In this document: one piece after another, positions 51,348 to 61,187 of the stretch
Layout: every line of letters begins with the position of its first letter
Position numbering within the stretch: position 1 is the stretch's first letter
Source: an uncultured Collinsella sp.
GTDB lineage: Bacteria > Actinomycetota > Coriobacteriia > Coriobacteriales > Coriobacteriaceae
Direction of reading: 5' to 3'
Assembly (NCBI GenBank): GCA_905199225.1
Contig: CAJKFS010000009.1
Location: 1 to 61,718, forward strand
DNA length: 61,718 nt
Program-made: the position numbers and the translations under genes
Notes under the pieces: model-generated
The model's database searches: none
The model's input: the letters and a program-made list of their open reading frames with translations, nothing else
Told to the model about the DNA's origin: nothing

Positions 51348-54300
51348 CTACACGTCCCTCCTTACAAACGTTCCTTCGTGGTTATACGAGCAGCGGGCAT
51401 GCGCGGCCTGCGTCGACGCCGGGTCGACAGCAGCGACGTTGCCCGCCTCGAGTTCGCGCAAGCGCTCGGCGATGCCGGCCTCCACGCGATCGAGCAGGGC
51501 GTCGAAGTCCATGCTGCCACCCTCGCCGGGGAAACCTTTCTTAAGGCCCGGGATGCGGCCGTCGCCGCGCTCTTCCTCGAGCAGCTCGGCGCTCGCGGCA
51601 CCGCGCAGCGCGGGCTTGCCGCCCTTGGTCGAAAAATAGAGCGCTGCACGGGTATCCAAGCCCAGTGCCCGACGCATGGCCTGCGCGTAGATGAGCGTTT
51701 GGGTATGGGGCGGCAGCCAGCGCGGGTCGTCGATGGGAGCCTCGCCCGTCTCCTCGTCACGCACCGTGGGGTCGGCAAGCTTAAACTCCTCAACGCCCGA
51801 ACGATGCTTGTAGTCGATTACCACGGCGCGGTTCTCGGCGTCCACATCCACGCGGTCGATGCGCCCGCCGAGTGGCCAACCGGCATACTCGACCTTAAGC
51901 TCATTAAAGGCGAACTCAAGGTAGCGTGGCGCAAAGGGGGCAAGTGCCTCGGACTCGTAGGCGAGCACGCCTTCCAGCTGCGGCAGAATCTCGGCCACCT
52001 GACGTTCCTCTACCGGAGAGAGCGGCACGAGCGGACCCTCGGCACCGCGCTTGCCGGCGTGCTCGGCCAAGGTCTCGTCAAAGACCTCGCGCAGCAGCTC
52101 CTGTGCGCGCGGCAGGTTCTCGGGCGTCACGCGCTCCATGCCCTCTTGGGGCAGACGGGCATGCAGATGCTCCAGCACGTCGTGGACAAAGTTGCCCTTC
52201 TCCATGTTGCCAAAGCCCGCGTCGATAGACTGGGGCTTGACGCGATACGACACGAACCAGCACAGTGGGCAGGTAGAATAGGCCTCGATCTGCGAGGCGG
52301 ACGTCAGACGCGGCACGAGCGGCGCGTCCTCGCCCTCGCCATCGCGACGGCGCAGGACCAGATACGGAATGGCTTCATCGCTCAGATGCTGAGGAGCTTC
52401 GCAGGTCACGCGCTCGCGCCTAAAACCTTCGCCTGCAGCGGGATCAAAGTCGGCGATGATATCGCCCTCGCCCACGCGCGTGGGCTTGGCAGCGCCAGCG
52501 GCCTCGGCATGTGCCCGCAGCTCGGTCCATACGGCTGCCGGGTAGCACTCGCGCGCCTGGCGATCGTGCGTCACGCGGGCGAGCGCGACCGGACCGCTCG
52601 CCGCCTGCATCGCACGGCCAAAGCGCACGCGCAACAGGGCGGCGGGCTCCAAAGACACGCCGTCGCGGCGCAGCTCGGCCGTCAATGTGGCAAGCGGGCC
52701 CTCTTCGTGCGAAAGCGGATAGCTGTCCAGGTCGACATCGGCAAACAGCACGGCATCGTAGCCGCCAGGACGCAAAACCGACGCATCGGCAAGCGACACG
52801 AAGCGCACTTGTGCCCGTGGCGTGCGATCGACCTCGTAGGTCGCGTAATCGTAAGCGGTACTGCGCTTGTCCACCTTGGTTCGAACGCCGTCGAGAACCG
52901 GCACGGTCGCGGCCTGCGACACGTCGAGTGCGCGAGCATCGTTCATAAGGATGTCGATGACATGACGCAGCAGAGCCGTCTCTGCCTGGCGACGGGCCTG
53001 GCCGTCAAGGCCGCCTAGGGCGCGATCGGGCAGCGCCTCGGCAACGGCGAGCATGGCCTTGAGCGCCGTCACGGGTTTGTCGCGCCACAGCGCCTGAAAC
53101 ACGTCCGAGACCACGCATGGCACGTTCTTAAACCAGTTATCTTCGCTAGCGGCCTTGCGGGCGCCCCTCACCTGGCCCTGCACGCTCTGCAGCAGGCTCT
53201 TGACGCCCGCAGTGGTTTTGTTGCGCGACAGGCGCATGTTCTTGTCGAAGCCGCGGGCGCTCGCGGCGTCGGCACCCGAAAGCGGGCTATAAATCCAGTC
53301 GGTAAGCTCTGAAGCGGGCCACCACTCGGTCTTGGAAGCGGTGCCCTCGTCGGCGGCTTTCATACGCTCGATCAGGTTGGCGAGCGCCGTAAACTGCCTG
53401 CCCGCGATGGACTGGGAAAACGCCGTGAACTCAGTCGTCTCGGCCGCAATGTGACGCGCCGCCAGACGAGAGGCGAGTTCGCCGAACAGCTGGGGTGCCC
53501 GGGCAGAAACAACGAGCACGCGCACGGGGTCGGCAGAAGCGCCGTCGACCTCGGAACCCCGGCACGTTTTTACCAGATCATCAATTGCGTCCGCATAAGC
53601 ATGAGCACGGGCATGGGGGCCAGCGACCTCAATAAAGGCAGGCTGAGCGGCGGTCCCGTAAGCGGCATCAGACGCGCCGACACCCTCCCCTAGCGGCGCG
53701 ATCTCAAACAACACATCGCGGGCATCAAATGCCGTGGCAAGCTCCTCGCGCATCGCCGCCTGCTCGCGGGCAAGCAGCACGACGACCTCTCCCCCATTGT
53801 TCGCCACGGCCGACAGCAGCTCGAGCAGGCCGTGCGTAAACGTTGTGATGCCGCGCACACATACCGCGCGGGCGCACGCCGGAAGGCCGTCGGCCAGCAC
53901 CTCGGCCATAAGGTCAGCCGCCTCGCAGGGCTCGACCATGTCTCGACGGTCCAAGCCGCTCGCATAGGCACTCAACAACTCGAACACGCGAGCCTCGGCG
54001 TCGCTCTTGGGATCGCACCGGCAAACGTCGCCGCAGCAGCGTTCGGCGCCCGTTCCCGCTACGCCCGGCAGCACATCGCGGGCCATGCGCGCGAGCATGC
54101 GCACCGTGCCCTGACTGCGCGAAAGCGGCTGCAGGTCGGCATCGTCGCGACGGGCGATCATGTCCGAGAACAGCATCTGGCGCTGCATGTTGTCGACGAA
54201 GCTGCGGCCATCGCCCATAAGCTCCCACAGCGAACGAAGCCACGACGCGGGGGTTTTGTAGTCAACGCCCAGCGAGACGCCAGCAACCGCAGCATCGTGA

Positions 54301-54437
54301 CGGCACAGGTCGAGCTCGGCAAACGAGGGCGCCAGCAAAACGGCACGCCCGTGGCGGGCAACCAGGTCGGCGAGCAACGCCGCCTCGGCATTGCTCAAGT
54401 CCGTACCGGTATTGGTGGTATAGATTCGAACAGGCAT
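51348..54437 (-). CDS. addB: AddB-like PD-(D/E)XK nuclease subunit
   Basis: A 1029-residue partner of AddA. There is no Walker A motif in the N-terminus (the usual GxAGSGKT position reads LLAPSFAEL), which means a dead helicase fold. The nuclease domain has CPLC near 722, a GGRIDRVDV strand and VVIDYKHRSG near 872. The usual three C-terminal cysteines for the 4Fe-4S cluster appear reduced to one (near 1012), so the cluster may be absent or altered. The start is ATG 54437; the ribosome-binding site is GAGGACC-like. Confidence 0.88.
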   Translation of the reverse strand: MPVRIYTTNTGTDLSNAEAALLADLVARHGRAVLLAPSFAELDLCRHDAAVAGVSLGVDYKTPASWLRSLWELMGDGRSFVDNMQRQMLFSDMIARRDDADLQPLSRSQGTVRMLARMARDVLPGVAGTGAERCCGDVCRCDPKSDAEARVFELLSAYASGLDRRDMVEPCEAADLMAEVLADGLPACARAVCVRGITTFTHGLLELLSAVANNGGEVVVLLAREQAAMREELATAFDARDVLFEIAPLGEGVGASDAAYGTAAQPAFIEVAGPHARAHAYADAIDDLVKTCRGSEVDGASADPVRVLVVSARAPQLFGELASRLAARHIAAETTEFTAFSQSIAGRQFTALANLIERMKAADEGTASKTEWWPASELTDWIYSPLSGADAASARGFDKNMRLSRNKTTAGVKSLLQSVQGQVRGARKAASEDNWFKNVPCVVSDVFQALWRDKPVTALKAMLAVAEALPDRALGGLDGQARRQAETALLRHVIDILMNDARALDVSQAATVPVLDGVRTKVDKRSTAYDYATYEVDRTPRAQVRFVSLADASVLRPGGYDAVLFADVDLDSYPLSHEEGPLATLTAELRRDGVSLEPAALLRVRFGRAMQAASGPVALARVTHDRQARECYPAAVWTELRAHAEAAGAAKPTRVGEGDIIADFDPAAGEGFRRERVTCEAPQHLSDEAIPYLVLRRRDGEGEDAPLVPRLTSASQIEAYSTCPLCWFVSYRVKPQSIDAGFGNMEKGNFVHDVLEHLHARLPQEGMERVTPENLPRAQELLREVFDETLAEHAGKRGAEGPLVPLSPVEERQVAEILPQLEGVLAYESEALAPFAPRYLEFAFNELKVEYAGWPLGGRIDRVDVDAENRAVVIDYKHRSGVEEFKLADPTVRDEETGEAPIDDPRWLPPHTQTLIYAQAMRRALGLDTRAALYFSTKGGKPALRGAASAELLEEERGDGRIPGLKKGFPGEGGSMDFDALLDRVEAGIAERLRELEAGNVAAVDPASTQAAHARCSYNHEGTFVRRDV

Positions 54438-54540
54438 GGTCCTCCACTCAAACCGTTCGCAATAATCAATGCATCCATCCTACCCGCCCACGCGGACAGA
54501 TTTGCCCCACGCCAACAGATTTCCTCCGTCCCCGAGGGAT

Positions 54541-54566
54541 CAAAAAACCGCCCCCGAAGGGGCGGC
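54541..54566 (-). terminator. Terminator of yerC
   Basis: On the minus strand CCGCCCC and GGGGCGG pair around a short loop, followed by TTTTTTG. Confidence 0.92.
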
Positions 54567-54594
54567 TCCAGTTGATTCGTTTGTTGCCGTTGGC

Positions 54595-54894
54595 CTACTC
54601 GCCATCTTCCAGTTTGATGAGGATTTTGCGATAGCCACCGTACTCGCCGTTGAGCGCCTTGGACACGCGGCTCACCGTGGTGGACGAAGCGCCGGTGCGG
54701 GCCTGAACCTCGACATAGGGCTCGCCCTCATCCAGATAGCGCGCGACCTGCAGGCGCTGAGAAAGATCGCAAATCTCGCGCGGCGTGCAGATATCGGTTA
54801 AAAACGCCTGGATATCGTTCTCGTCATCCAAAAGACTAAATGCGTGGACCAGCTGCTTGACATCAGGCTTGTCAAACATGTTCTCGATATTCAT
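54595..54894 (-). CDS. YerC/YecD family TrpR-related DNA-binding protein
   Basis: A 99-residue TrpR-like protein with a helix-turn-helix (QARTGASSTTVSRVSKALN, about 63-81) and the family N-terminus. The YerC group lacks a proven ligand and target. The ATG at 54894 has GGTGAT upstream. It is divergent from a holin-like membrane protein, 325 nt away. It could regulate that neighbour, but no data support this. Confidence 0.9.
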   Translation of the reverse strand: MNIENMFDKPDVKQLVHAFSLLDDENDIQAFLTDICTPREICDLSQRLQVARYLDEGEPYVEVQARTGASSTTVSRVSKALNGEYGGYRKILIKLEDGE

Positions 54895-55219
54895 CGATCA
54901 CCGCCAAACCCGCCAAAAGGCATCGAAGTTGATACTGACATCGGGCATCGTTCGCCCGTAAATATGCAATAAAACTATGCATGGGCCATTTGCCCGTAGC
55001 AGTGTAGCACACCACCAAACTAAAGTGACAAGACTCTCTGTCAGCGGCACGTTTTTCAGGACGAACGCCGTTTAGAAACCGAATGCGCACGTAAGCTCCA
55101 CGAATATTTGAGACAATGGGCGCCCAAACACCGCGGCGCGCCCGCGCAACCATCCAAATCGCCGCCGCAAGCCGCTTCACGCGACGCCAGCAACCCCGGC
55201 GCAAGAAAGGATTCACGCC
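54895..55219. other. Intergenic region between yerC and the holin-like gene
   Basis: A 325-nt divergent gap. Short inverted pairs (GGGC/GCCC around 54988-55000) are visible but no gene or strong structure. It should hold promoters in both directions. Confidence 0.4.
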
Positions 55220-55585
55220 ATGCGCTTTATGCTTAACTGGCTCTTCACCTCGATCGCCATCGCGATCGCCACGTTCCTCGTCCCCGGCATCCAACCTTTC
55301 GGCTTTGCCGAGGCCTGGGTCTGCTTTGCCTTTGTGGGACTGTTCCTCAACATCGTCGATTCGTTCGTCAAACCGTTCCTCACGGTCATCTCGCTGCCGC
55401 TCACGATCATTACGCTCGGCATTTTCCAGCTCGTGCTCAACAGCTTTATGCTGGAGCTCGCCAGCTACCTGTCGGTCAACCTGTTGGGCGTCGGCATCTC
55501 CATCGCCGGCTTTGGCTCGGCCTTTATGGGCAGCATCCTAGTGTCCATCATGCGTAGTATCCTCGATAGTATTGCCGAAGAGTAG
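55220..55585 (+). CDS. Phage holin family (PF04020-type) four-helix membrane protein
   Basis: A 121-residue membrane protein with four predicted helices and the family start RFMLNWLFTSIAIAIATFLVPG. Such proteins are widespread in bacteria and are usually not phage-derived; the function is unknown. The ATG at 55220 has AAAGGA upstream. No lysis gene is near. A bidirectional terminator follows. Confidence 0.85.
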   Translation: MRFMLNWLFTSIAIAIATFLVPGIQPFGFAEAWVCFAFVGLFLNIVDSFVKPFLTVISLPLTIITLGIFQLVLNSFMLELASYLSVNLLGVGISIAGFGSAFMGSILVSIMRSILDSIAEE

Positions 55586-55621
55586 AACGCCCCCGATACA
55601 CAGACGCATCGAACCAAATCA

Positions 55622-55654
55622 AAGGCCGCCCATCGCAAAAATGGGCGGCCTTCT
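55622..55654. terminator. Bidirectional terminator
   Basis: AAGGCCGCCCAT pairs perfectly with ATGGGCGGCCTT. T-rich tract on the plus strand (TTCTTATTT) and on the minus strand (TTTGAT). It serves both the holin-like gene and rrf2. Confidence 0.85.
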
Positions 55655-55720
55655 TATTTGCCAAGTCTCAGAGGGCAAGAAAATCTATCATTTCCACCCC
55701 ATCCCCAAATGGCAGGTGGG

Positions 55721-56149
55721 CTAGATGACGTAGTCGTAGCCATGGTTGGGGGCGACAAGCTGATCGAGCGTCACACCGTTGAGGTAGTCGTTGATAAGCT
55801 TGTCCAGGTTCTTCCACACGTCGAGCGTGGGGCACTCATCAGATCGCGAGCAGCCCTTGCAGTCGCCATCCAGGCAGGCGACCGGTGCCAGGCTGCCCTC
55901 GGTCAGGCGCAAGATCTCGCCCACCGTGTACTGCTCGGGCGGGCGCGTGAGCACATAGCCGCCGCCCTTGCCACGCATGCCCGAAAGCATGTTGGCGCGC
56001 ACGAGCGTAGCCAAGATGTTCTCGAGGTACTTCTCCGAAATCCCCTGTCGCGCCGCGATCTCTTTGAGCGGGATGCGACCGGCCGCCTGGTGCTCGGCCA
56101 GGTCAACCATAACGCGCAGGGCGTACCTGCCCTTAGTAGAAACCAACAT
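55721..56149 (-). CDS. Rrf2 family transcriptional regulator with four cysteines
   Basis: A 142-residue winged-helix regulator. The N-terminal HTH (ISEKYLENILATLVRANML) is typical of IscR, NsrR and CymR. Cys92, Cys97, Cys100 and Cys106 form a cluster-like motif, so an Fe-S or cysteine-redox sensor is likely. It is divergent from cysK, whose promoter carries a matching palindrome, so it probably represses cysK. The ATG at 56149 has AAAGG about 11 nt upstream. An own promoter (TTTCCA, 16 nt, TAGAAT) is suggested near 56186-56215. Confidence 0.92.
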   Translation of the reverse strand: MLVSTKGRYALRVMVDLAEHQAAGRIPLKEIAARQGISEKYLENILATLVRANMLSGMRGKGGGYVLTRPPEQYTVGEILRLTEGSLAPVACLDGDCKGCSRSDECPTLDVWKNLDKLINDYLNGVTLDQLVAPNHGYDYVI

Positions 56150-56297
56150 ATATAGTGCTGCCTTTCGGTCTTTTAGTCCGTTGAAATTCTAGCCGAAAAA
56201 TTGGCTTTGGAAATACCTGTTCCGGTCAAGATGGTTAATCGACTCGTAATAATCTTCTATTTCCTATTGCATTACTAGGCTTTAGTGTCTACTATGC

Positions 56298-56338
56298 TTG
56301 CCAACAGCCAAACGAACAACCTATAAGGTTTATAGGTT
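56298..56338 (+). promoter_or_regulatory. cysK promoter with overlapping Rrf2 operator
   Basis: A -35 box TTGCCA (56298-56303), 17 nt, and a -10 box CTATAA (56321-56326). A perfect 9-bp inverted repeat with a 3-nt spacer, AACCTATAA/TTATAGGTT, spans 56318-56338 and covers the -10 box. This is the shape of known Rrf2 sites, so binding would block the polymerase. Confidence 0.7.
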
Positions 56339-56402
56339 TAGCTGCTAGACACGCCGTAAAACCACACGGCAACCAGCAACTTGAACACTTTGGAGGTTCA
56401 CC

Positions 56403-57341
<939 letters not shown>

Positions 57342-57454
57342 AGCTTCTCGTTCTTAGAACGAGTCCAAGGCACGCCGGTCTCCCCTCTCTTCTGGCAGCC
57401 TGGGCTCATCCCAACAGGGTGTCCCACATGACGCCCGAACTTGCTACAATGTCT

Positions 57455-57493
57455 GCGGCGCGGAACCAGCCTCCCGCGCCGCTTTTCTTTTTT
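57455..57493 (+). terminator. Strong intrinsic terminator ahead of mnmA
   Basis: GCGGCGCGG and CCGCGCCGC form a perfect 9-bp stem followed by TTTTCTTTTTT. It ends 30 nt before mnmA and would end the cysK transcript. A TGCTACAAT sequence (57443-57450) just before it looks like an extended -10 box, so attenuation of a short mnmA leader is possible. Confidence 0.88.
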
Positions 57494-57522
57494 GGCCACA
57501 TGCCACCAAGGAGAACCTCCCC

Positions 57523-58623
57523 ATGCACAACAAGCGCGTGCTCGTCGCCATGAGCGGCGGCGTCGATTCCAGCGTGACCGCGTACCTGCTCAAAAGCCAG
57601 GGCTACGAATGCGTCGGCGCCACCATGCGCCTCACCTGTCCCGCGCCCGATCCCATCACGGGCATGAGTAAGGTCGACCGCGACATCGCCGATGCAAAGG
57701 CCGTCGCCGAGCGCCTGGGGATACCCCACCATGTGCTCGACCTGCAGCAGACGTTCGACCGCAACGTTATCGAGCGCTTTGTGAACGCCTACCAGGAGGG
57801 GCTGACGCCCAATCCGTGCATTATCTGCAACCGCCACATTAAGTTTGGCGCGCTGCTCAATGCGGCGCTGGACATGGGCTGCGACTACATCGCCACGGGA
57901 CATTACGCCAAAACAAACCAGGCGGCAGACGGCACCTGGCAGCTCCACCGCGGCGAAGATCCCAAAAAGGACCAAAGCTACTTTTTGTATTCGCTTACGC
58001 AGGAGCGCCTGGCGCACACGATCTTTCCGCTGGCGGGCCTGGACAAAGAGCGCGACGTGCGCCGCATAGCCGCCGAGCAGGGCTTTACCAACGCCAAGAA
58101 GGCCGAAAGCGAGGACATCTGCTTTATTCCAGACGGTGACTACGCGGGCTATATCGAGCGCCGCTGCGGACATCCCGCTGCACCGGGCGACATTGTGTGG
58201 CGCGACGGCAGCGTGGTCGGACGCCACAACGGCGCGCTGCGCTATACCATCGGCCAGCGCAAGGGCCTGGGCGTCGCGATGGCACATCCCGTGTATGTGA
58301 CGGGCGTCGACGCCGCCAACAACACCGTGCATCTGGGCGAGGCAGAGGACCTGGCGGCCGCTGCCCTCACGGCCGATGAGTGGATCTGGAGCGCGCCGGA
58401 CGCACACATGGAGGCGGAGCTCGACGCCGGCGGCATTCGCGTAGGTGCCAAGTACCGCTACCGTCAGAAAGACCAGGCAGCGACCCTTACGCGTGATGAA
58501 GACGGGCAAATGCTGATAACGTTTGACGAGCCGCAACGAGCCATCGCCCCCGGCCAAGCCGTTGTAGTCTACCGCGGCGACATCGTCCTGGGCGGCGGTA
58601 CCGTGACCGGCGCGCTTAAGTAG
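57523..58623 (+). CDS. mnmA: tRNA 2-thiouridine synthase MnmA
   Basis: Thiolates U34 of tRNA for Lys, Glu and Gln. The 366-residue protein has the PP-loop SGGVDSS at 11-17, and the catalytic cysteines Cys102 (within NPCIICNR) and Cys200 (SEDICF). The C-terminal half is a beta-barrel and OB-like domain. The ATG at 57523 has AAGGAG upstream. Its sulfur donor is usually a cysteine desulfurase; none is in this window, though cysK lies immediately upstream. Confidence 0.96.
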   Translation: MHNKRVLVAMSGGVDSSVTAYLLKSQGYECVGATMRLTCPAPDPITGMSKVDRDIADAKAVAERLGIPHHVLDLQQTFDRNVIERFVNAYQEGLTPNPCIICNRHIKFGALLNAALDMGCDYIATGHYAKTNQAADGTWQLHRGEDPKKDQSYFLYSLTQERLAHTIFPLAGLDKERDVRRIAAEQGFTNAKKAESEDICFIPDGDYAGYIERRCGHPAAPGDIVWRDGSVVGRHNGALRYTIGQRKGLGVAMAHPVYVTGVDAANNTVHLGEAEDLAAAALTADEWIWSAPDAHMEAELDAGGIRVGAKYRYRQKDQAATLTRDEDGQMLITFDEPQRAIAPGQAVVVYRGDIVLGGGTVTGALK

Positions 58624-58631
58624 CCGCGGGT

Positions 58632-60005
58632 TTATCGCTGCACGTGTCGAAGCACTTCAACAGCGGCACCAACCTCGATTACGCGACGCTCGAGGCCGCG
58701 GCAAATGGCCTCGAGTCGACCCTCCGCCGTCGCCCATTCGCTCTGCGAAAGAATCTCGATCGCCTCATCAACAAATCCGTCCAGTCGCGATGCGTCGAAC
58801 CAACCGAGTGAGTCCGCAAGCGCCAGCTGGACGGAAGGGTCGGGCCCAAACGGCTTAGCGGAAAACCCAAACTCCCCAGCTGCGAGCACGGCAGTTGGTA
58901 CGTTGTACCACAGGCAGTTGCCGCTATCGAACAGCGGAGCAGGCCTTATCTCCAGGGTGTCAACATTGCGGATGATGCCGAAGTTTCGCCAATGGCGGTC
59001 GCTGTTGGCCAAAAGGGCATCGCAGACAATCATCTGCGACATAGACCTTCTCACAGCGGCCTCATCGACACCATGCTTGCCGAGGTAGCAACAGTATCGA
59101 TCGTATGTCGAGTCTCCCCGCTGGCTACCAAGTGCGCCCTTAACGTAAACAGCCGGAACGTATTCCTCGCGGCCGTCAAGAAAGTCGTCGCACAGACACA
59201 CAGGGCCATCGAACATCCGCTCAACCGTATAAGGAACAAACTCGCCCTCCGACAGCAAGCGACGATGTAGGGCCGTTGCAACTGCCTCGTTAAAGGGACG
59301 CTGATCGTCCACGCCACACCCCTTGACCAGGATGCGAACACCGTTGCGAATCATCCACGATTTAGGAAGCTCGCCCTCGGATGTGTTGTCGGGATTTTTA
59401 AGACCGATGCCTTCCAGCCAACCCGAACGCTCTTCGGACGCCGATCGCTCAAAATCGTTCTCGAAGTAATTGAGGTTTCGCCATTCGAACCCGTCGCATT
59501 CTGCCGGCCGCAGCCAATAACAATCCGAAAGTGATAGGCCCAGGCACCGAACCGGAACCTCAACGCCGTTAGCAATCCCCAGCTCGCGGTAGCGCGAAAT
59601 AAGCCCAGGGCGAACATCGGGCACCGACCGATGGCTCCACCACACGTTGAGCTCCCGTTTATTCACCGTAGGAGAAGAGCTCGAGCACGTGCCAAACGGC
59701 ATCCTCTGCGCATCGAGTACCTCGGCGATTTCGAAGGGGAACTCACGCGTCGGATCAAATGAGACACGCGCAACCTCGTAATCGGCGGACATCAGCGTAA
59801 ACTTGCGCCCCACATCGGCCGCAGGACGGCGTCCACGTTTGCGGACCTTTTGATAAGCGACCGCGGAATTGTACTCGACCATCTTCCGTCCGCCCACAAT
59901 ATCGCACGCGAGCGTTCCCGATGCGGCAAGTTGAGATATGCGGGCTTTCGTAACGCCCAGCAGGCGGGCAGCATCACCCATAGACAAGTACTCAGACGTA
60001 TCCAT
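58632..60005 (-). CDS. HTH-HipA-like kinase fusion protein
   Basis: A 457-residue protein. Residues 5-60 are a MerR/excisionase-type helix-turn-helix (MGDAARLLGVTKARISQLAASG). Residues about 150-400 look like a HipA-type kinase: KSWMIRNGVRILVKGC (Lys228 as the likely ATP lysine), NSDRHWRNFGII (334-345) with the catalytic Asp, and PLFDSGN (Asp360 for Mg). In hipBA systems the DNA-binding antitoxin HipB is separate; here it may be joined to the toxin. The ATG at 60005 follows GAGGTGAT. The promoter region has a palindrome suitable for autoregulation. Codon use and GC look like the neighbours. Confidence 0.75.
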   Translation of the reverse strand: MDTSEYLSMGDAARLLGVTKARISQLAASGTLACDIVGGRKMVEYNSAVAYQKVRKRGRRPAADVGRKFTLMSADYEVARVSFDPTREFPFEIAEVLDAQRMPFGTCSSSSPTVNKRELNVWWSHRSVPDVRPGLISRYRELGIANGVEVPVRCLGLSLSDCYWLRPAECDGFEWRNLNYFENDFERSASEERSGWLEGIGLKNPDNTSEGELPKSWMIRNGVRILVKGCGVDDQRPFNEAVATALHRRLLSEGEFVPYTVERMFDGPVCLCDDFLDGREEYVPAVYVKGALGSQRGDSTYDRYCCYLGKHGVDEAAVRRSMSQMIVCDALLANSDRHWRNFGIIRNVDTLEIRPAPLFDSGNCLWYNVPTAVLAAGEFGFSAKPFGPDPSVQLALADSLGWFDASRLDGFVDEAIEILSQSEWATAEGRLEAICRGLERRVIEVGAAVEVLRHVQR

Positions 60006-60031
60006 ACACCGCATCACCTCGTTAAGTAATT

Positions 60032-60074
60032 TAAACGTTTAGTTAATAGATTACATACATCATAATACTAAACG
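60032..60074 (-). promoter_or_regulatory. Probable operator/promoter of the HipA-like gene
   Basis: A perfect palindrome TAAACGTTTA (60032-60041) and an inverted 8-bp pair CGTTTAGT/ACTAAACG (60036-60043 and 60067-60074). A promoter reading TTTAGT, 18 nt, TATTAA falls on the minus strand between them. Autoregulation by the N-terminal HTH would fit. Confidence 0.5.
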
Positions 60075-60084
60075 ACCCAAAGCG

Positions 60085-60110
60085 AAAAAAGGCCCGAGAA
60101 ATCGGGCCTT
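60085..60110 (-). terminator. Terminator of the M42 peptidase gene
   Basis: On the minus strand AAGGCCCGA pairs with TCGGGCCTT around a 4-nt loop, followed by TTTTCG. Confidence 0.92.
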
Positions 60111-60143
60111 AGCGATTGGTCAGCCGAGTCGCAAACTACTCCC

Positions 60144-61187
60144 CTAGCGCTGAACGTAGGCGCGAACCAGCTCGTAGGTATTGCGCACGCCGTCGATGTG
60201 GCTGCGCTCGTAGTTGTGGCTCGCGTACACGCCGGGGCCGATCAGGCCGTGACGGATGTCGTAGCCGGCCGAGAGCGTGGCCTCGACGTCGGATCCGTAA
60301 TGCGGGTACACATCGATGGCGTAATCGAGCTCCAGCTCGCGCGCGATGTTGGACAGCGTGGTTACCAGGTCGTAGTTGTACGGACCACCCGAATCCTTGG
60401 CGCAAATCGAAACCATGCGCTCGGTGCAGCCCAGGTCGTCACCCACGCAGCCCATGTCCACGCTGATCATCTCGCGCGTGTCGGCCGGCACAAAGGCACC
60501 GCCGTGGCCGACCTCCTCGTACACCGTAAAGAGCAACGAAACCTTGCGCGAAAGCGTCACCTCGCCTTCGGCGACGGCGCGGGCCAAACCCAGCAAAATG
60601 GAGGCCGACAGCTTGTCGTCCAAGAAGCGACTCTTGATGTAGCCGCTCTCCGTCACCGTGGTACGCGGATCCATAGCGATGATGTCGCCGGTCTGAATAC
60701 CCAGCTCGAGCACATCATCCTTGCTATCGACGTTCTCGTCGAGCAAGATCTCCATGTTCTTCTCGATGGTTTTGACCGGCTCATCGGCCACGTGCGCCGA
60801 AGGCTCGGTATTAAGAACCACACCCGTGTAGACATTGCCGTCGCGCGTATAAACGGTGCAGTTCTCGCCATCGGCCGTAGACCACTGATGCCCGCCGAGG
60901 GTCGTGGGGCGCAGGCGACCATTGTCCTTAATGGAGCGCACCATGGCGCCCAGGGTATCGACATGGCTCGCCAACACAAGCGGCTCGCCCTCGCCGCCAA
61001 GCTCAACCAGTACGTTGCCCTTATTGGAGCGCTCGGGCCCAAAGCCCATATCACGCAACGTTTCCATCAGATAATCAGTCGCCGCACGGGTATAGCCCGT
61101 AGGCGAAGCAATCGAGGTAAGCGCCTTCAACTGGTCAGTAATATAGGAGAGCGTCTCCTCTAGAGAAGCATCGATTACAGAAGCCAT
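60144..61187 (-). CDS. M42 family metallopeptidase
   Basis: A 347-residue cocatalytic zinc aminopeptidase. Metal ligands and catalytic residues are in order: His75/Asp77 (ASHVDT), the aspartate pair in FLDDKLS, the glutamate pair in YEEVGHGG, Asp in SVDMGC, and a C-terminal His in ASHNYERSH. The length is normal. ATG 61187 has AAGGA 5 nt upstream. It probably cleaves peptides in the cytoplasm. Confidence 0.93.
   Translation of the reverse strand: MASVIDASLEETLSYITDQLKALTSIASPTGYTRAATDYLMETLRDMGFGPERSNKGNVLVELGGEGEPLVLASHVDTLGAMVRSIKDNGRLRPTTLGGHQWSTADGENCTVYTRDGNVYTGVVLNTEPSAHVADEPVKTIEKNMEILLDENVDSKDDVLELGIQTGDIIAMDPRTTVTESGYIKSRFLDDKLSASILLGLARAVAEGEVTLSRKVSLLFTVYEEVGHGGAFVPADTREMISVDMGCVGDDLGCTERMVSICAKDSGGPYNYDLVTTLSNIARELELDYAIDVYPHYGSDVEATLSAGYDIRHGLIGPGVYASHNYERSHIDGVRNTYELVRAYVQR

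Noticed and set aside
48984..53018. Long open frame on the plus strand opposite addA and addB
   Set aside because: Mirror of codon bias in two well-supported genes; no family motif and no ribosome-binding site.
55220..55585. Phage lysis holin as evidence of a prophage
   Set aside because: PF04020-type proteins are chromosomal and widespread, and no other phage gene is near.
57443..57450. Extended -10 promoter box just before the mnmA leader terminator
   Set aside because: It has no good -35 partner and overlaps the terminator stem; kept only as a remark.
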